Counted from the first letter of the stretch, positions 22,801 to 37,800 are shown. The stretch: 64,000 nt of DNA from Amphiura filiformis (GCF_039555335.1 NC_092631.1:9671701-9735700), one strand, 5' to 3'. Numbers and translations are program-made. Notes: a model not told the origin generated them from the sequence alone.

Positions 22801-25800
22801 CACACCCCCTGTGGAAGATACAACCTGAATCTTTTACACAGGTGTAGACATCAAATGGAGTCATCCATTCAGGTAACTCAATTTAAAATACATACTCCCT
22901 GTGTGAAAAGGTAAAGTCTTTCATAGGGTTGTATAAATATCAAATGGACTAGCCAGCATTGCCGGGATTTTTTTTTCTTGTTTTTCATTGTTGTCTACTG
23001 CATGGAAATTGTGTATAATTAGGAACAATCTGGAAAAAAAGATGATTCCAAATTTAGTGGTTCAAAGTGAAACTTTGCCAATAAACTGACCTGTAGTAGT
23101 TACTAGAAATACAGTTACATATGTGACACGATCTGGTCCATGGGGGCCAAAGGAGGCATTTTTGAAAATTGAGTTACTGAAATTATTACATTAAATTAAC
23201 AATAGGCTATCATTTACTGAAAACAGCAAAGGTCTAGCATACTTGGTTCTAAAGTTATGGCGTTTTTTGATGTCTATTTTCTTAAGTATTTTATTGTTTT
23301 TTTACTCCACATTTTTGCCTTTATCTCAGTTTCAAATTTGCTGCCTTTGGCCCCATGGACCAGATTGTGTCACATATTATACATTGCATTATCACAAATT
23401 GGTATTTAAATTTAGTACCCCTACCAGTACCATACATTTGTTACATGTTTGGGTGTGATCTTTCATCATTTTTCATCTTTACTTATCATCAGGCCAAAGA
23501 GAGGAAGATGGCAGTAGTATTGACTTTGACTTTCTTATTGATGGAGAATTCCTCCGTAATGCTCTTGGCACCCATCTAGAGGAGAAGGGCATTTCATCGG
23601 AGACGGTTGTTGAGATCGAATATGTGGAGAAGCAACCTGCTCCAGAACCTATTGGAAGTGTGTTGCATGATGACTGGGTTAGCAGTGTACATGCTTCCAA
23701 TGACTGGTAAGCACTCTTCTATATTCAAACTAATTAGCACCTCCCTTAGTACAACTAAAGTCTGTCAATGTCTGCATAAAATTTCGAACCGGCTTAGGAT
23801 TGTGATGACTTTGACTAAAGAATAATACTAATTTCGATTTGCATTTCACCATTTTAATAAGCATTTTAATGGCTGACTTAAGTGCCAGGGTGCTTAGTAG
23901 GTCGAACAGTATAGGCCTACAAACGCATCAAACGCCCCCTATGTCAACCGATTTTCTTCTTATTTGATCAAAGTGTGCCATTTGCTAAAATATTAATCTA
24001 TACCAAATTTAAATTCAATCGAATTCGAATGTCGTCTTCTGGGTCCACCGGGAACTCAAAGTTTGGACGGATCTTTGTAGTAAATATCACAATTACACAT
24101 GAGGCAGCTTTTTATATTTCCCTTATTTGCACATAAAAATCATGGCTCCCACATGCATTTTGTATCTAATTACACTTTTTAAAAGAGTGGAAATGGAATG
24201 TTTTATGACCTCACATCATTTTTTAGTGCTTGACAAGTGTTGTACAATAACTATTTTTAAGAAATTAATAGCTGCCATATACCAACATGTTATTTTAATA
24301 CATTTACTGTAAATCCCATGCAATTTACCTGTTCAGTTTTACTAGTCTAGTACAAAGCTATACTGATGTTCATTAAAAAGCTTTTTTGGGAACATGAACA
24401 TGACTGTCCTCATAAATGAGACTATTCACCCTGTCATTGTGAAAATCCAGTCTTATGGCAGGTCCTACAAAATCAAGTCGCCAGTTCCGTTAAAGTTGCA
24501 CTTGGCGCTTTCGCATATTTGGCTTCTTTCTTCTGTCTTGTTCCACAACCTGTAAGATGTTTTGATAATATTCTTCAGATTGGGCTGCTGATAAGAAATC
24601 TGAGCTGAGCTTGACACCACGCTCTCCTGCATCATTTACCACATTGATGGCACGAACATTGACGGCACGAACATTGACTAGTACCGAGGTCTGGAAAGCT
24701 GGAGATTGAGGCCAAGTGTCAATGTTGTCTGTAAGAAATCCATGGTCAAGCTGCAGAATATGCATGGTGAACCACGAGTCCTTGCCTGCTAAGTCAGAGA
24801 GTGTTGTTGCTTCAATGATGTTATCTGGAAACATCTGGTTTGACTGCTTGGCACTTAGTTGTGTCATCTCACTGAAGAAATTATTCCACTTGCGCTCTTC
24901 AGTGAAAAAGTACCAGCAACATAGAAACAAGCTCTGGCTACTAAGCTCCTAGCAGTCAAACCAGATGTGGAAATGATCACAGCAAGTAATCGCTATGGCA
25001 TAGGTTTTTAAAAAAGCCATGTTTCCAGGTAACATCACTGAAGCAACAACACTAGCTGACTTAGCAAGCAAGGACTTGTGGTTCACCATGCATATTCTGC
25101 AGCTTGACCATGGATTTCTTGCAGACAACATTGACACTTGGACTCAATCCCCAGGTTTCCAGACCTTGGTAGTCAATGTTTGTGGCAGTGCCATCAATGT
25201 GGTAAATGATGCTGGTATTTTCAAATTGATGGCCTGTGGTGGGTACATGAAGCTCTTGCTGTTGGGCAAGTAAATTTTCAAGCACAATTTTAGATCTTTT
25301 TTTATTTTGATGTGTTCTTTTCAGGATATTAACTGGTTCCTATGATAATGCAGTTAGGATATGGAATGAGGATGGAGAGAATCTAGCAACCCTTCAATAC
25401 CACTCAGATCCTGTCAAGTGTGTCAAATGGATCAGCAAAGGTATTTAATTAGTTTATACTGAAGCTATTGTACACATGTTATACCCCCTGCCCATCTCAA
25501 TCATGGTTACTTTTTGTTAGTTTCCAATCACCGTGTGACCAAGGTAACTAAGATATGGAAACAGACAAAACTTAATCCAGGTAATGTTTACACTTTTCAG
25601 ATGGTCCAGTAAATCTGTTAGTAAGTGGTTCCCATGACAACACTCTCCTTATATGGGAATGGAACGAGAAAACCCAGAAACACAAGTGCTTGCACAGCTG
25701 CAGGGGACACGAAAGGAGTGTAGATTGTGTGGCCGTCGACTCAACAAGAACAAGAGTGAGTGTTCCATTTTCATTTTCTTTTAATTTGACTTGGTAGGGT

Positions 25801-28800
25801 TGTAGAGTATGATCACCTCTTGTGCTGTATAGTTGTTATTATGTTATTTCACACATTTTGCATATTAAAATGATGATTGAAAATATAGTTTATCTGAACT
25901 CATCATAATATATCCCAAGCCAGAAGTTGGATGTTAATTTGATGACATGTGTGCTCTATTGTCTCATGTAACACAGGCAAGAACCAGTGAAAATACAGCA
26001 AAAACAACAACTGTTTAATAATGGTAAATAAGTGATAGTATTATTTCATCAAAAGACAAATAAAAAATATGCAAACAGTCTTTAATTAGTGAAGTTGTGT
26101 TTAAAAGAAACAGCATGTAATTGTATGAAACAGCCATTGCAATGAATAATCAATGCATCAAGCTTCCAATATCCATATTCTATGTTATGGTAACATCTTT
26201 CTTGAATAAAATAATTGCTAAGGGGACAAATCAAAAGTTTGATGACATCGTATTACAGTCCTTTTGTTAGGGTGGAGGTGTCAAAAAGTCTGATTACGTT
26301 TGTTAAAAAGTAGTTGAAATATTGGTCAAAATTTATGTTTCAGGTTACACTTTTCAATATTTCACACAACATTTCAGGGAGGGAGGGGTCAGCTCAACTG
26401 CCTATAAGAAAAGCACTTTTGTTTATAGGACTTCATCAAACATTGGATTTGTTCCCTAAGTAGACAACAAGTGATGACATGCCAATAGATTGTGTATTCT
26501 GTAGCTTGTTTCAAAACTACAATGGTTATCAGCCTGCAAAATCATCAGTGAATACTCAGAAGACATATTTTATTAATTGTAAGAATTCTGATCAACAAAA
26601 GAAAAATCTATGATTGAGACATGGTTAATATCATATCTGCAAAGCATCAATATTATTAGAAAAATGCTGCACTTGACAACATATTTGTGCATGACCATAA
26701 GTGTGACTGCCAAGGTGCATGTGCCTGACCTCGCCATTGAGACAGGATCACACTTTGAATGTTCTAAAAATATGTAACAACATTAGATCTATGCGGTCAA
26801 AAGGCTATACTTTTTAAAGCTGCCTAGAATCGTGTGATACCCAGCTAGATTCAGAGGTCAAGTACATCGGCCACAAAATGAACACGTAATATCTCATTCG
26901 GCATCATTCTACATTGATAAAGCATCGTACATTAAATGTCAGCTTAGCTGCAATCTAAGTATTTGTGAATAGAATGTATTCATGAAATTGGTTCTCCCAA
27001 AAAGACTGTCGGCGTGAGTTTGAACAATGATACTCATTGACGTACATGTAAACAATAAAAATGCAGTTAAGACAATAACAATGTTCTCTCAGCTGTTAGC
27101 CTTCCAAAAGATCTGTTGTTAATATTCTCTAGATCAATGCAGTAAATCTCTTCAGAAATATGGAATTGAGAATCAATCAAATCTGATAAGTTTACAGGCA
27201 GTTAAACCTGAGTTGAGGATTTCATCATTTTCAGGCCATTTTGGGATGTTTTTGCTCAATTGTACACATTTTCAGATGTTTTTATGCAGTTTCAGGTTTT
27301 TCCATGAGAGTTACATTCTCATACCTAAATTTATGTATCCTTAGTTAATGTTTAAATTCGATCAATCAGGTATTCCTATTGCTTTGTTTTAACAAACTCA
27401 AAAGCTGCCAATTCTGAACCCGCCGTATCTTCATCTCGGTAATTTTAAGTGATTGGTTGCCCCTCCATCTCTGCCACACTATCCCTGTGTATTTATCCCC
27501 GGAAGAGCCCAGATATCGTCCATTCAGATTGGAACGTTGGCAAGATTTATACCACCAGGCTCCTTGGAACTTGACAGCACAGTTGCGTTTATGCATGGCA
27601 CATGAATTTTTGCATCGGTCGTTATCCCTGTCCTTGGTAGTAAAGGCGGAATTGCGATGGTAGGAGAGAGAATTTCCAGCATTTCCACTGTAATCTCCAA
27701 TAATAAGTTTATAGTTAGAGACTGCATCACCTATGCTAAATTTGATATACTGTGCATATGCGCTGGTACCATTGAAATCTTCCATGTCAATACGCAGGGT
27801 CCAATGTCCATTTCTGGTAAGTCGGCGAATTTGTCTCAAACCTAGCAAAACTCCCCTTCGGTGCTTCCAAAACCACGGACATAATCCACCCATCTTCGAA
27901 AAAAAGTGACGGATCCATCGAAGCGTCTTTGGAATACAGTCCAGCCGCCATCGTCAGTGTGCATATCACAGTACACAGTGAATGAACCCAAGTTGTCTTT
28001 CGGCGTGATGCTATATGGGCCGCTCACATCCGCTCCTCGTCTCAAGATATCTTGGCAATCCTGAGCTGGAGGCAGAGGCAGTCTTCTGTTGAGAACAGTC
28101 AGCTGGTTCTTCAGAAGCTTTGCAACAGTTCTGAAGTAAACACCCATTTTGAGAGACATTTTATCCAATTGTTTCTGCAAGTCATGAGACATCTTTTGGA
28201 AATAAGGAAATCTTTTCCTTCTATTGTCTTTATTTTGTGGAGGAGCTGACATGGTAGTCGCAGTTATCACATTTTCTGCCAGTGAGTCAGTAATCATTGT
28301 ATCGGTTGTCAAGTTCAAGGCATCTGCGACGCAATTCAAGCCATTACACTCACCAGTAGACTGTGGCTGTAGGGTTGATTTATTGATCGAAGTGCCATAA
28401 ACGTAGTTGATGCCACTTGCAAACATCATCATCAAAATGATTATGTACACAAAAGTCTTTTCCATGACTGCAGAAATATTCTTTGCCAGTGTGTATATAA
28501 AGCTGGTTTAATGTTGATATCTGTTGGATTTAGTTTCATCCAAGTATTTTGATATGAGCATATGTACAGCTGGTTGCAGTTTGTGTTGCCGCAAAGTATG
28601 ACCATGTGGGGGAGTGCCAAATTATGTGTAATACTAGACATGATTCAAATTTTCTTAGACACAAAAAGAATTAGACATACTCATGTGCAAAAAAACAACA
28701 ACAAACAAACAAAAAACACTCATACACAGTTAAAAATGCTGAAAAGATATCTAGATATACTTGAAGATAATACAGTCTGTAACAAGAAAATTACAATTTA

Positions 28801-31800
28801 AAAAAAGAACTATTAAAAATGTGTAATTTTGTCATATGTTGGTTTTCTAATTTTCACCTGTCATAGAGGTAAATTCTTTTTAAGAAAAGCTACTATATGT
28901 ATGTCAAAAGGAGACACTTTGGGGCAGGTTATCAATTTTGAGGTTTTTACATACCTTTTAAAATATAGAGATATTTTGCTCCACAACACCGTTTTCCCCA
29001 GTGAAATCAGACATTCCTAAGCGAAGATATTGATTTTGTAAGTTATGGTATTATAAAATTGGAAATTGAGATATCGGCCTTTAAAAATATTATTGACAAT
29101 GTTCTCCGTTTATGATCCTGCCCAAAAGTGTCTCCTTTTGACATGACATGTCACATATAAGCTTTGTTCCAATCAAATTGGTGGATTACCCTACAAACTC
29201 AACCTTGTAATTTATACCTGTTAAATAGAAATTTCTCTCATTTGATGGATGAATTTTCACTGCCTCCTGCTTTATTTAAAGAAATTAAGTCCTACATGTA
29301 TTACAGACGATGTGCAATTTACATTTTCAAAGCCCAGAAAGAATTTTAATTAAACATCTTATGGATTGGGTACTTTAAGTGTTGTTGTGTATAACATCTG
29401 GCACACTGTACTTGTTGATGTTACCTGTCCATACCTGCTAGAAAGTTAACATGTTCCTGCGCAGTATTCCAATGTTTACATTGTTATGCATCATGTACTC
29501 CATATGGTACGCATCATTCGTCAATAAAGTTCATGGAACTAGTTAGTGACAATAAACTTGATGGCTTTGACATTTTAATCAGTAGGCAACTATATATGCA
29601 AGGTTCACTAGGGGCACACACATTGAAAATAATATGTGATTATGTATTTGATTTAATGAGGATATATTTTTTTGCCAGCTTGCTTTATGTCAGGGGTGAC
29701 AAGCAAGTATTAGAATGTTTTTTTTTGTATCTTTACCACTTATTTTGAAGATCATCAACAACAAAATACAAAAAACATATCTTGAAGTTTTGACATATAT
29801 GCAGACCACCCTTGCTATATGTAAATGATACATGGGGTGCTTTCTTTCATATGCTTACAGTATACAAATGTAGTCAACATGATAAGTTGTTAGTTTATCA
29901 CATTTGTTTCTTGTGATGTTTGTAATGTTTTATTAACGTCATTCAAAATAAGTTGTGATAAATTGTTGTTTTCTCAACATGTAACAAAAAACTCAGAATC
30001 TTGAATTGGATCTTTTCAACATTATATTTGAAGAAAGAAAGCCTTTTATTTACAAACATTACACTTGTTTTCATCACTTCCATGCACTCATTATTTGTAC
30101 TGAGGTAGCTCTGTTTTGGACAATTAATAGATTAATATTTTTTTATTTTTTTACTGGGGGTGATTGTAATGTGAACAAATCTGCATCTAGTATATGGCTC
30201 AAAATATGCTAAGGTGTCATATTATAGCCATATATTTTGACATCTTTTTTAAAATAATAATTATAGAAATGGAATATTTGCTAGTTTAGTGGCAAGTTTA
30301 GGTAGTAAAGACATAGCATACACAATTTAAGTAAAATCCTTTCACTCTAAATAATAAAAATAATAAAAAATAGCTGTAAAAATGCCTATTTTTACACTTT
30401 TATTTGTAACATGCCAAGAGACGCCTTTTTTTTCAACAGCTTTTAATTTTTTTATGGATCCTTATAGAAATTCATGTGACCTATTTCCCAAAATGGTGCA
30501 GTAAACCAATCAAAAAAAAAACAGAAAGAGGCATTATGAATTATAAGTTAACAGATCAAAAAAAGGATTTAAAAGTTTGCCTTATGTATGTTACTATTGT
30601 CTGTCAAACTTTTGATTGATTTTGAAGTCCCTCAGTTTTTTATAAACAAAGACTTGAAGCATAAACTAAAGGGTAAATCTATTGTAAATAACTTCATTTC
30701 TCCATATTATAATCAATTTGTAAGTGGCTGCCATCTTTTTTGAACATATAACAATTTTAAAATTTTCTTGAAATGTCTGTCAAATAGTAACATACGCAAG
30801 ACGGTGCTGTAATTCCTGCTAAACTAGGGTGATACAGCTAATTAAGCTACATGACATAGCATTTAGCTCCACCTAGCTTTGTGGCACTATCACTTTGTGA
30901 GGAGAAGCTTTTTTGATGACACAATCCATTGTTAAGTGTTGTCTGTCAAACATTTGTACGCAAGTAACATAAGCTAGATTTGTATGTGTCTGTCAAAAGT
31001 AACATACGCAATACGTAAAAAAAAAAAAAAAATCACTTGATGTTCACATTATGATGATAGTTTAGAGTTTATAAAAGTGTTTTAAAACATGTGATTTATA
31101 AACTGCATGTGATCTTTATTCAATTTCCCATCTTGAACTACGGTTTTTGCCGATTTTTTATTCTGTATGTTACATTTGACAGACATCTTGTGTATGTTAT
31201 GGCTTGACAGACACACATATTTTATTTATAACAATCTACCCTCCTTATTCTAATATTTGGCCACTTTTTTTTCCACTATCAGTCGCTGTAAGACCTACAC
31301 CTAAATAACCACAAAATACCTTATGTAATACTTCATAAATTTTTATTTGATTGCAGAAAATCATCAAAATTGTGTCTGTCAAATATAACGTACGCAAGGG
31401 CTAGAAAATTAAATTTGTGAAGTAAATGGTCTATAACTTATCTTTCTTTTAGTGTATTATGAGCGATATATGTGCATACTATAATTTAAACCTGGTTGGA
31501 GACCAAAAGAAAAGAGCTGGAAAAATAATTGTGTGTTACACTTTTATGACACCTTAGCTTATTTTGAGCCATATACATGTACAATGTATGGATGGCATGG
31601 CGTGAGTGCCACTGGAAACACAAATGTTTATTTTCTTGGCCTTATTTGATGTTTTCTCCTCCACTTAAAGTGCTTTTTTTGTGTGTCTAGCTCACTGTAT
31701 TATGTTGATAGAACAAAAGCTCATGGAAACAAATGGTGAAAGTTAAAATCATTGGTGAAAGTTAAAATCATTGATAAAATTTCAGCCAATTATTTCAACA

Positions 31801-34800
31801 TTAAAGTGGATAAGACAATCTGGTTCATTGGGCCAAAGTGGCAAATTTGAAATGGCGATAAAGGCAAAATATGAAGTAAAAAACAATAAAATACGTAAGA
31901 AAATACAAAATCACAAAACTTAAGAACACAAGAACCAATTCATGCTAGACATTTGGTGTTTTCAGTAATATTATTTGTGGTAACTCAATTTAATAATATC
32001 TATGCTATGTTTCCTTTTTCAGATGTGCAGTGGGTCTTTTGATAAGATGATTAAAATCTGGTCTGCAGGTAGGTACTCCATATTCCAGAAAAATATAGAA
32101 CTAATTTTTTTGAATGAAAAAAATATTATCCTGTTATTCCAAATGAAACATGGCTAAATCCTAATCCTTTAGTTAGTCCTAACTAGCAATAAAAGTCAAA
32201 TTTTAATATTTGGGCAATTTTTGGAAATAAGGGCCAAAAACATGCGTTTTTAGGGTGTTTTTTGTATGCTTTGACAATCAAGCCCAAAGACTTGTACTAA
32301 GACTAATTTCAGTTTATTCTAAATTCTAAAAATTCTAAATTTTGGAAAAGATATGTTTCATTTTTATAACCAACCATTGATTTAAAGTAACACATAAAAG
32401 TGAAAATTAGAGCTAAATTTCAGCATATCGCTCATTCTACAAAATCGGGTGCCAATCCACTGTAAAAATTGAAAAAATAAAAGTTGTTCAAAAAGACCTG
32501 CTTTTTGTGTTTTTTAAGAGTAAATGTATCACTACTTTCAGATGTAAAAGATTGCCAACACCACTTGCATATTTTTCTTGCAGGAAGTCATGATGTTTTT
32601 TTTAACACTAAAACTCAATGTAATGTGAGCTACGTTACCGGCTCCAAAATGGGCTGGTTTTACTTAATCCAAGGTCATAAAAAGCAAACAAAAGATCACT
32701 TGAGTGAAATGTAAAACCGATTTCACCATTTCATAGAAGTTTTAAAGATGTGGGGGTGAGTGCGTGCGTAGCTCACAGTAACATAGTTCACAGTTTTTTT
32801 AATGTTTTTGATATGATTTGCGAACGTTAGAACGTTGACCTACATGTACCTTGACCTAAGGCGTCGGCACGGGTGGATCACTCTGCCTTGCCATCTGTGT
32901 CATGATGCTTTGCCAGGTTGTTCTTTGTGTTGCTAGCCTTCCAGCTTCCACCAGGGATGTCAAGTTAATGGTTGAGGAGTCTGTCTTGATGCAATCCGTC
33001 CATCTCTTTGCGGGTCTTCCTTTTGGTCGTTGTGGAAGTATGTTTGCTTCCAGGAGGATTTTTGGATACCTTGTGTTTGGCATTCTTTGGATGTGTCCAA
33101 AGAATCGCAGTAGTTTCTGAGTTACTCTGTTTAAGATGGTGTGGTTCATATCTAGTGATTGACGTTAGAACGTTATGTCCTTTAATTCTAATATAAATGG
33201 GGTTCGATCACTGGTACCTATCACATATTATTAGGAAGTACATGTTATACAAGTGCATACTATGGAATCCTGGTAACGTAGCTCACCAGTCTTAACAATG
33301 TTTACAACTTTGCTATGCCAAAAATGCTACAGCATCACGATTTTTACTGTGATTTTTAAAAACCTATGAGTGTTTCCTTTCAAAACCGCAAACTACATTG
33401 ATACCTCTGTTTTACTTCTTTCCAATAACGTGTGTTAAAAAGGGGTAACGTAGCTCACAGCGTTTTGGTGGAAAGTGCAATTTATTTTAGAATTACACAA
33501 AGACGTTTTAATCACTAAAAAATTATGTTGATAAACAATACGATGGTGCGTTATCTAATTAAAAAAGGAATTAAGGAAAGGAAACACATTTATTCAAAGA
33601 AAATATTAAGTGTCAGATTTGACACTTGAGCAGTAGAAACGCATTTTTAGCGATTTTTTAGAACTGGCTCAGTTCCTCGGACTATGAGGCCGCTTAGGGC
33701 GAGCGAAGCGCGCCCGGCGAGGCCGCGGAGCCTTTGCAAGGGTTAATCAGGCTGAAGAAAGCATTTAAAGTATGGAAAACTATATATGTCCGTGTAGATC
33801 TCGTTGAGTTCTACCAGAAAAACAACATATTTGATGCCCTAAATGCTCGACAAAGTTTTTGTGGACCAAAGAATGGGAAAAAGGCTATTGGCACCCGATT
33901 TTGTAGAATGAGCGATATACTCAAGATTCTGAATGCTTAGACTTGTTCCAAGTCTGGGTTTATCCTTAGTGTAAGAGAGCACAAAATACTAATAGGGTTA
34001 GGATTTAGGGTTAGGGTAGGATTAGGCCTACAGTTGGGATTTGTTTGGTATTCTCTTACACGAAGGATACACCCAAGTCTGTGATTTTTGTGACTCGATT
34101 GTCAGAAAACATGCCAAAAATGCATGTTTTGGGCTCTTTTTTTCAAGAAATTAGTAAAATATAGTTATATTGCATAAATAAAATATAGAGCTCTATTGAA
34201 TTACTTTTCTAATGATTACTCTTCCAATTTTATGGTACTATCATGACTAGAATATAGTTTAGCCAGTACTCAATTAGGGAGGCTGGGCAAGATCTGTACT
34301 GGTATCCGTAATGACACAGGGATTTCTCAGACATCCTGATAAAGGCTGCACCATCGGAAAGAAAAAATTTTGGTTTATTTATCAACAAGTTCGATTCATT
34401 TTTCCACTTCGAGTTTTGCTGCCTAAATATTTGAAGTTGCTTGTGATTTAGTTTATGGTATTAGGGAAAATGCAATTTATAGTATAAATGTACTTAATTC
34501 CTGTATTCCTCCATTGATTTTTCAGTTCCAGGTGAAGGAGAAGATGAACCATCAGAAATACAAGAACAACAAAGGAAGAAAGCAAGATCAGAAGGTCGCA
34601 GACCTTTGACTAGAGTAAGTTATTATGTGCTTTTGTAATTGAATATAGTCCAAGCTGCCTTGGGTGTAGCTTCCCAGCAAACACAAAACATTTGTAAAAG
34701 GTTTTAAATAGGTTATACTTAATTATATTTTGGATTTTGGTTTTGTAGTAAAAGCATTTTAATAACATTATATGTCATAAAAGTTGAGAAAACACACAAC

Positions 34801-37800
34801 AACAGTGTGTTAAAATGTTTTGAAAATGTTATGCAAAATATTTTTTTGCAAACATTTTTGCCAAATATTTTATTTTGTCATTTTGTAAGAAAATTTTTGC
34901 AGTAAGTTATCAAAAAAATGTTTTTGAATGTTATTATGGAAACGTTTTATACACTGTATATAACCCAACATTTAAATGTTTTCTGGCAACTTTTTTTAAC
35001 CTTTTGCGAATGATGTCGAAAACATTTTGTGTTTGTTAGTGCCTCTTGAGACCGTATCTTTGTGATCACTACATACATGCAATGACAAATTCCAGAGAAC
35101 TATACTGTGCCAAGAAAGTATCCTTACACTTGGAAAAATAATCACAATTTCAAAACTGAACCATATTGGGGTAAATTTGTTTTTAATTTTTTAATAGATG
35201 CAAGATGCACTATCTAATCCGGCACATTTTGACACCCCATTGAATCCAATGTGACTTCAAGAAGCAAAGTTACGAGCATTTGATTAGACGAAGGTCCAGT
35301 TTTAAAAGTGACACACTGGCTAGACTATGCCATAGTCGAATTTTATTAAAAATATGTTATTATTAGTCATGATGAACCCATTTCGTTGAACTCAAAATTA
35401 TACTGATATTTATTAAAATTAAAGTATTCAATAGTAAAATGGTCATAAAGAGTTAAAAATATCAGACGATTAGTGACAAAAGTAATTGAATGCAACATTA
35501 TCTTGCATAATTATAACGGCTCACTTTAATACTGAACAATTCTGATTTTGGAATCTACCAGTTTATTGATAGCGAACCCCGAAATTTCGACTATGAACTT
35601 TGAATTGTAAGCAGAACTTTACCCCCTAGACTTTGCTCTCTAAAAACACATTGTCAAGCATACTTGTTTATCAGTCCATTAACCACAAGTACGCGCTAGA
35701 TGTTTGATGAGAGATTAACTTTCGGCGTCAACACAAAAGCGCCACAAATACCACAGACAGTTGTTTACGGTGTAGTTAATGGTAATGGCGTGGGCCCAGA
35801 CGATTTAAACCATAGCGAGGTATGCATATGGGCGACCAATCACAAGGCAGATCCATTTAAAGATGCATTACATCATGGCCAATTTTAGTTAGGCCAGAAA
35901 TTGGCCTAACTCGCCATAGAGTCCCGTGTTAAAAATCTTAACCGCAAGGCAATGTCAGTAGACCACTTGGGAAGCTAACAAACAGAGGGAGTAGGGTGAC
36001 TGATCAGATGTGAAAATTTATCAATTGTGCACACATTAATTAAATCAGAGTTTTAAGCTTAAATACAATATCCAGAGTATGCACAATGGGCAAGAGGACT
36101 ACGGGGTAGTCTACACACTGGCCTATTCAAACTCCACGGACTAGACAGTTGGTTTGAGAGTGGTAAATGTCTAATTTGTGTGTGCCTTTAATTTAAAACA
36201 AAGGGAACAAAAGAATACTGAAACAAAAGAGCTGACAAATAAAATGCAAGTTATGAAAAGTACAGAGAAGTAAAAACTGAAATAAATACTGCTTTAAATA
36301 AAGTTTCATTGAAGAAACTGTGTTGGCGCTTGTTGGAATCTTTTTGCGCCTTGTATAGGCCAATTTGTCACTTTTAAAACTGGACCGTTGTCTATTCAAT
36401 TGCTTGTAACTTTACTTTTGGATGTCACATTGGATTCAATGTGGTGTCATAATGTGCAGGATTAGATAGTGCATCTATTACAAAAACAAAGTTACCCCAA
36501 TATTGTTCAGTTTTGAAATTGTGATTATTTTTCCAAGTGTAAGGATACTTTCTTGGCGCAGTATAGTTCTTTTCTTTTCCATCATAACGGTTTTGGAGCA
36601 ATTTGGTCAACTTTGTATGTAGCGCAAGGCTGTGTTTTGCCATTGTTGCTGCATGTGCTTGGTGAATCATGTAACATGCTTCACATATTATATGGGGAAG
36701 GTTTATTGTATTTGGTATTGGTAAAGTTAATTTTTATTACTTCCGTGGTCCGAGCTGTGCACCAAGCGTAGACGAGCGTACACACAGAAGTAATAAACAA
36801 TCACGCTGATTGGCTGATCAACGCACTTGACAACAAGCCGGTTGACCCATTGATCTTCGGCACAGCGTGTAGTAGGCGACCTTGTCACTTCTACGCGATC
36901 GCAATTCACCAGCGCGTACTCGGACCACAGAAGTAATAAAAATTAACTTTAGTACGCATTAATCGCAATTATATCTGTTTAATGTCCATTGTTGTCGCTA
37001 TTTTCAGACACCCATGATGACATTGGAGGGTCACAAAGAAGCGATATCATCCCTAGCATGGCTTACAACAGGAGAACTAGTCAGTGCCTCATGGGACCAT
37101 ACTATGATAATATGGGATATGGAGCATGCTACACAAAAATCAACATTGGTAAGTGTCATTTTGATGAGAGGTTTATCAGGTCTGTTGATTAATCAGCTAT
37201 TTTGAGTTTATTTGTCAAGACCAAATGATAAACTTCTGTTTGTCTGCGGACAGTTTCGCGAGGAACCTTCTGGCTTTCTCAAATGTGTGACATTATATGC
37301 TATATTCCATATATCTACCTCCAGTCACCGGCACTAGCTTTGAAGTTCAGCGTGTTCTACTTGGTGCATGTGCATACTTTTATGCGCGATCAAAGTGGTG
37401 TGTACATGTATGTACATGTGCACTCAAGAAGCAACGCTAAGCCAACGCAAATATGCTGAACTTCAAAGCTAGTGCCGGTGACTTTAATTTTCCACATCAT
37501 TCTAATTGCCCAATGAGGCAACATATTCTTACAGAAGTGCTATAATAGTGGCACAAATGATATTGCCAAGAAAATAAATCCTCAATGCATATGCTGCAAC
37601 ATCAGAATGAGCTAAAATGATATGGAAATCTTTGTCATCCATTGATTTGTGTTGCTTGTTTGCATCACATAGGCATACAGCAGTGAAAAATATATCCATT
37701 AATATGAATGTAAACTTGATTTCCTTTCAGACTGGTACTAAAGTGTTTCTAAGTGTGTCTCATTCAGAGCGTAATAACCTCTTAGCAACTGGCAGTGCTG

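Noticed and set aside
27366-28465. A two-exon gene with an intron at the frame break
   Set aside because: The reading resumes with a one-base offset and no sequence is left over for an intron; a single-base deletion explains it.
33674-33745. CpG island/promoter
   Set aside because: Only about 70 bp of GC-rich sequence inside a transposable element in an intron.
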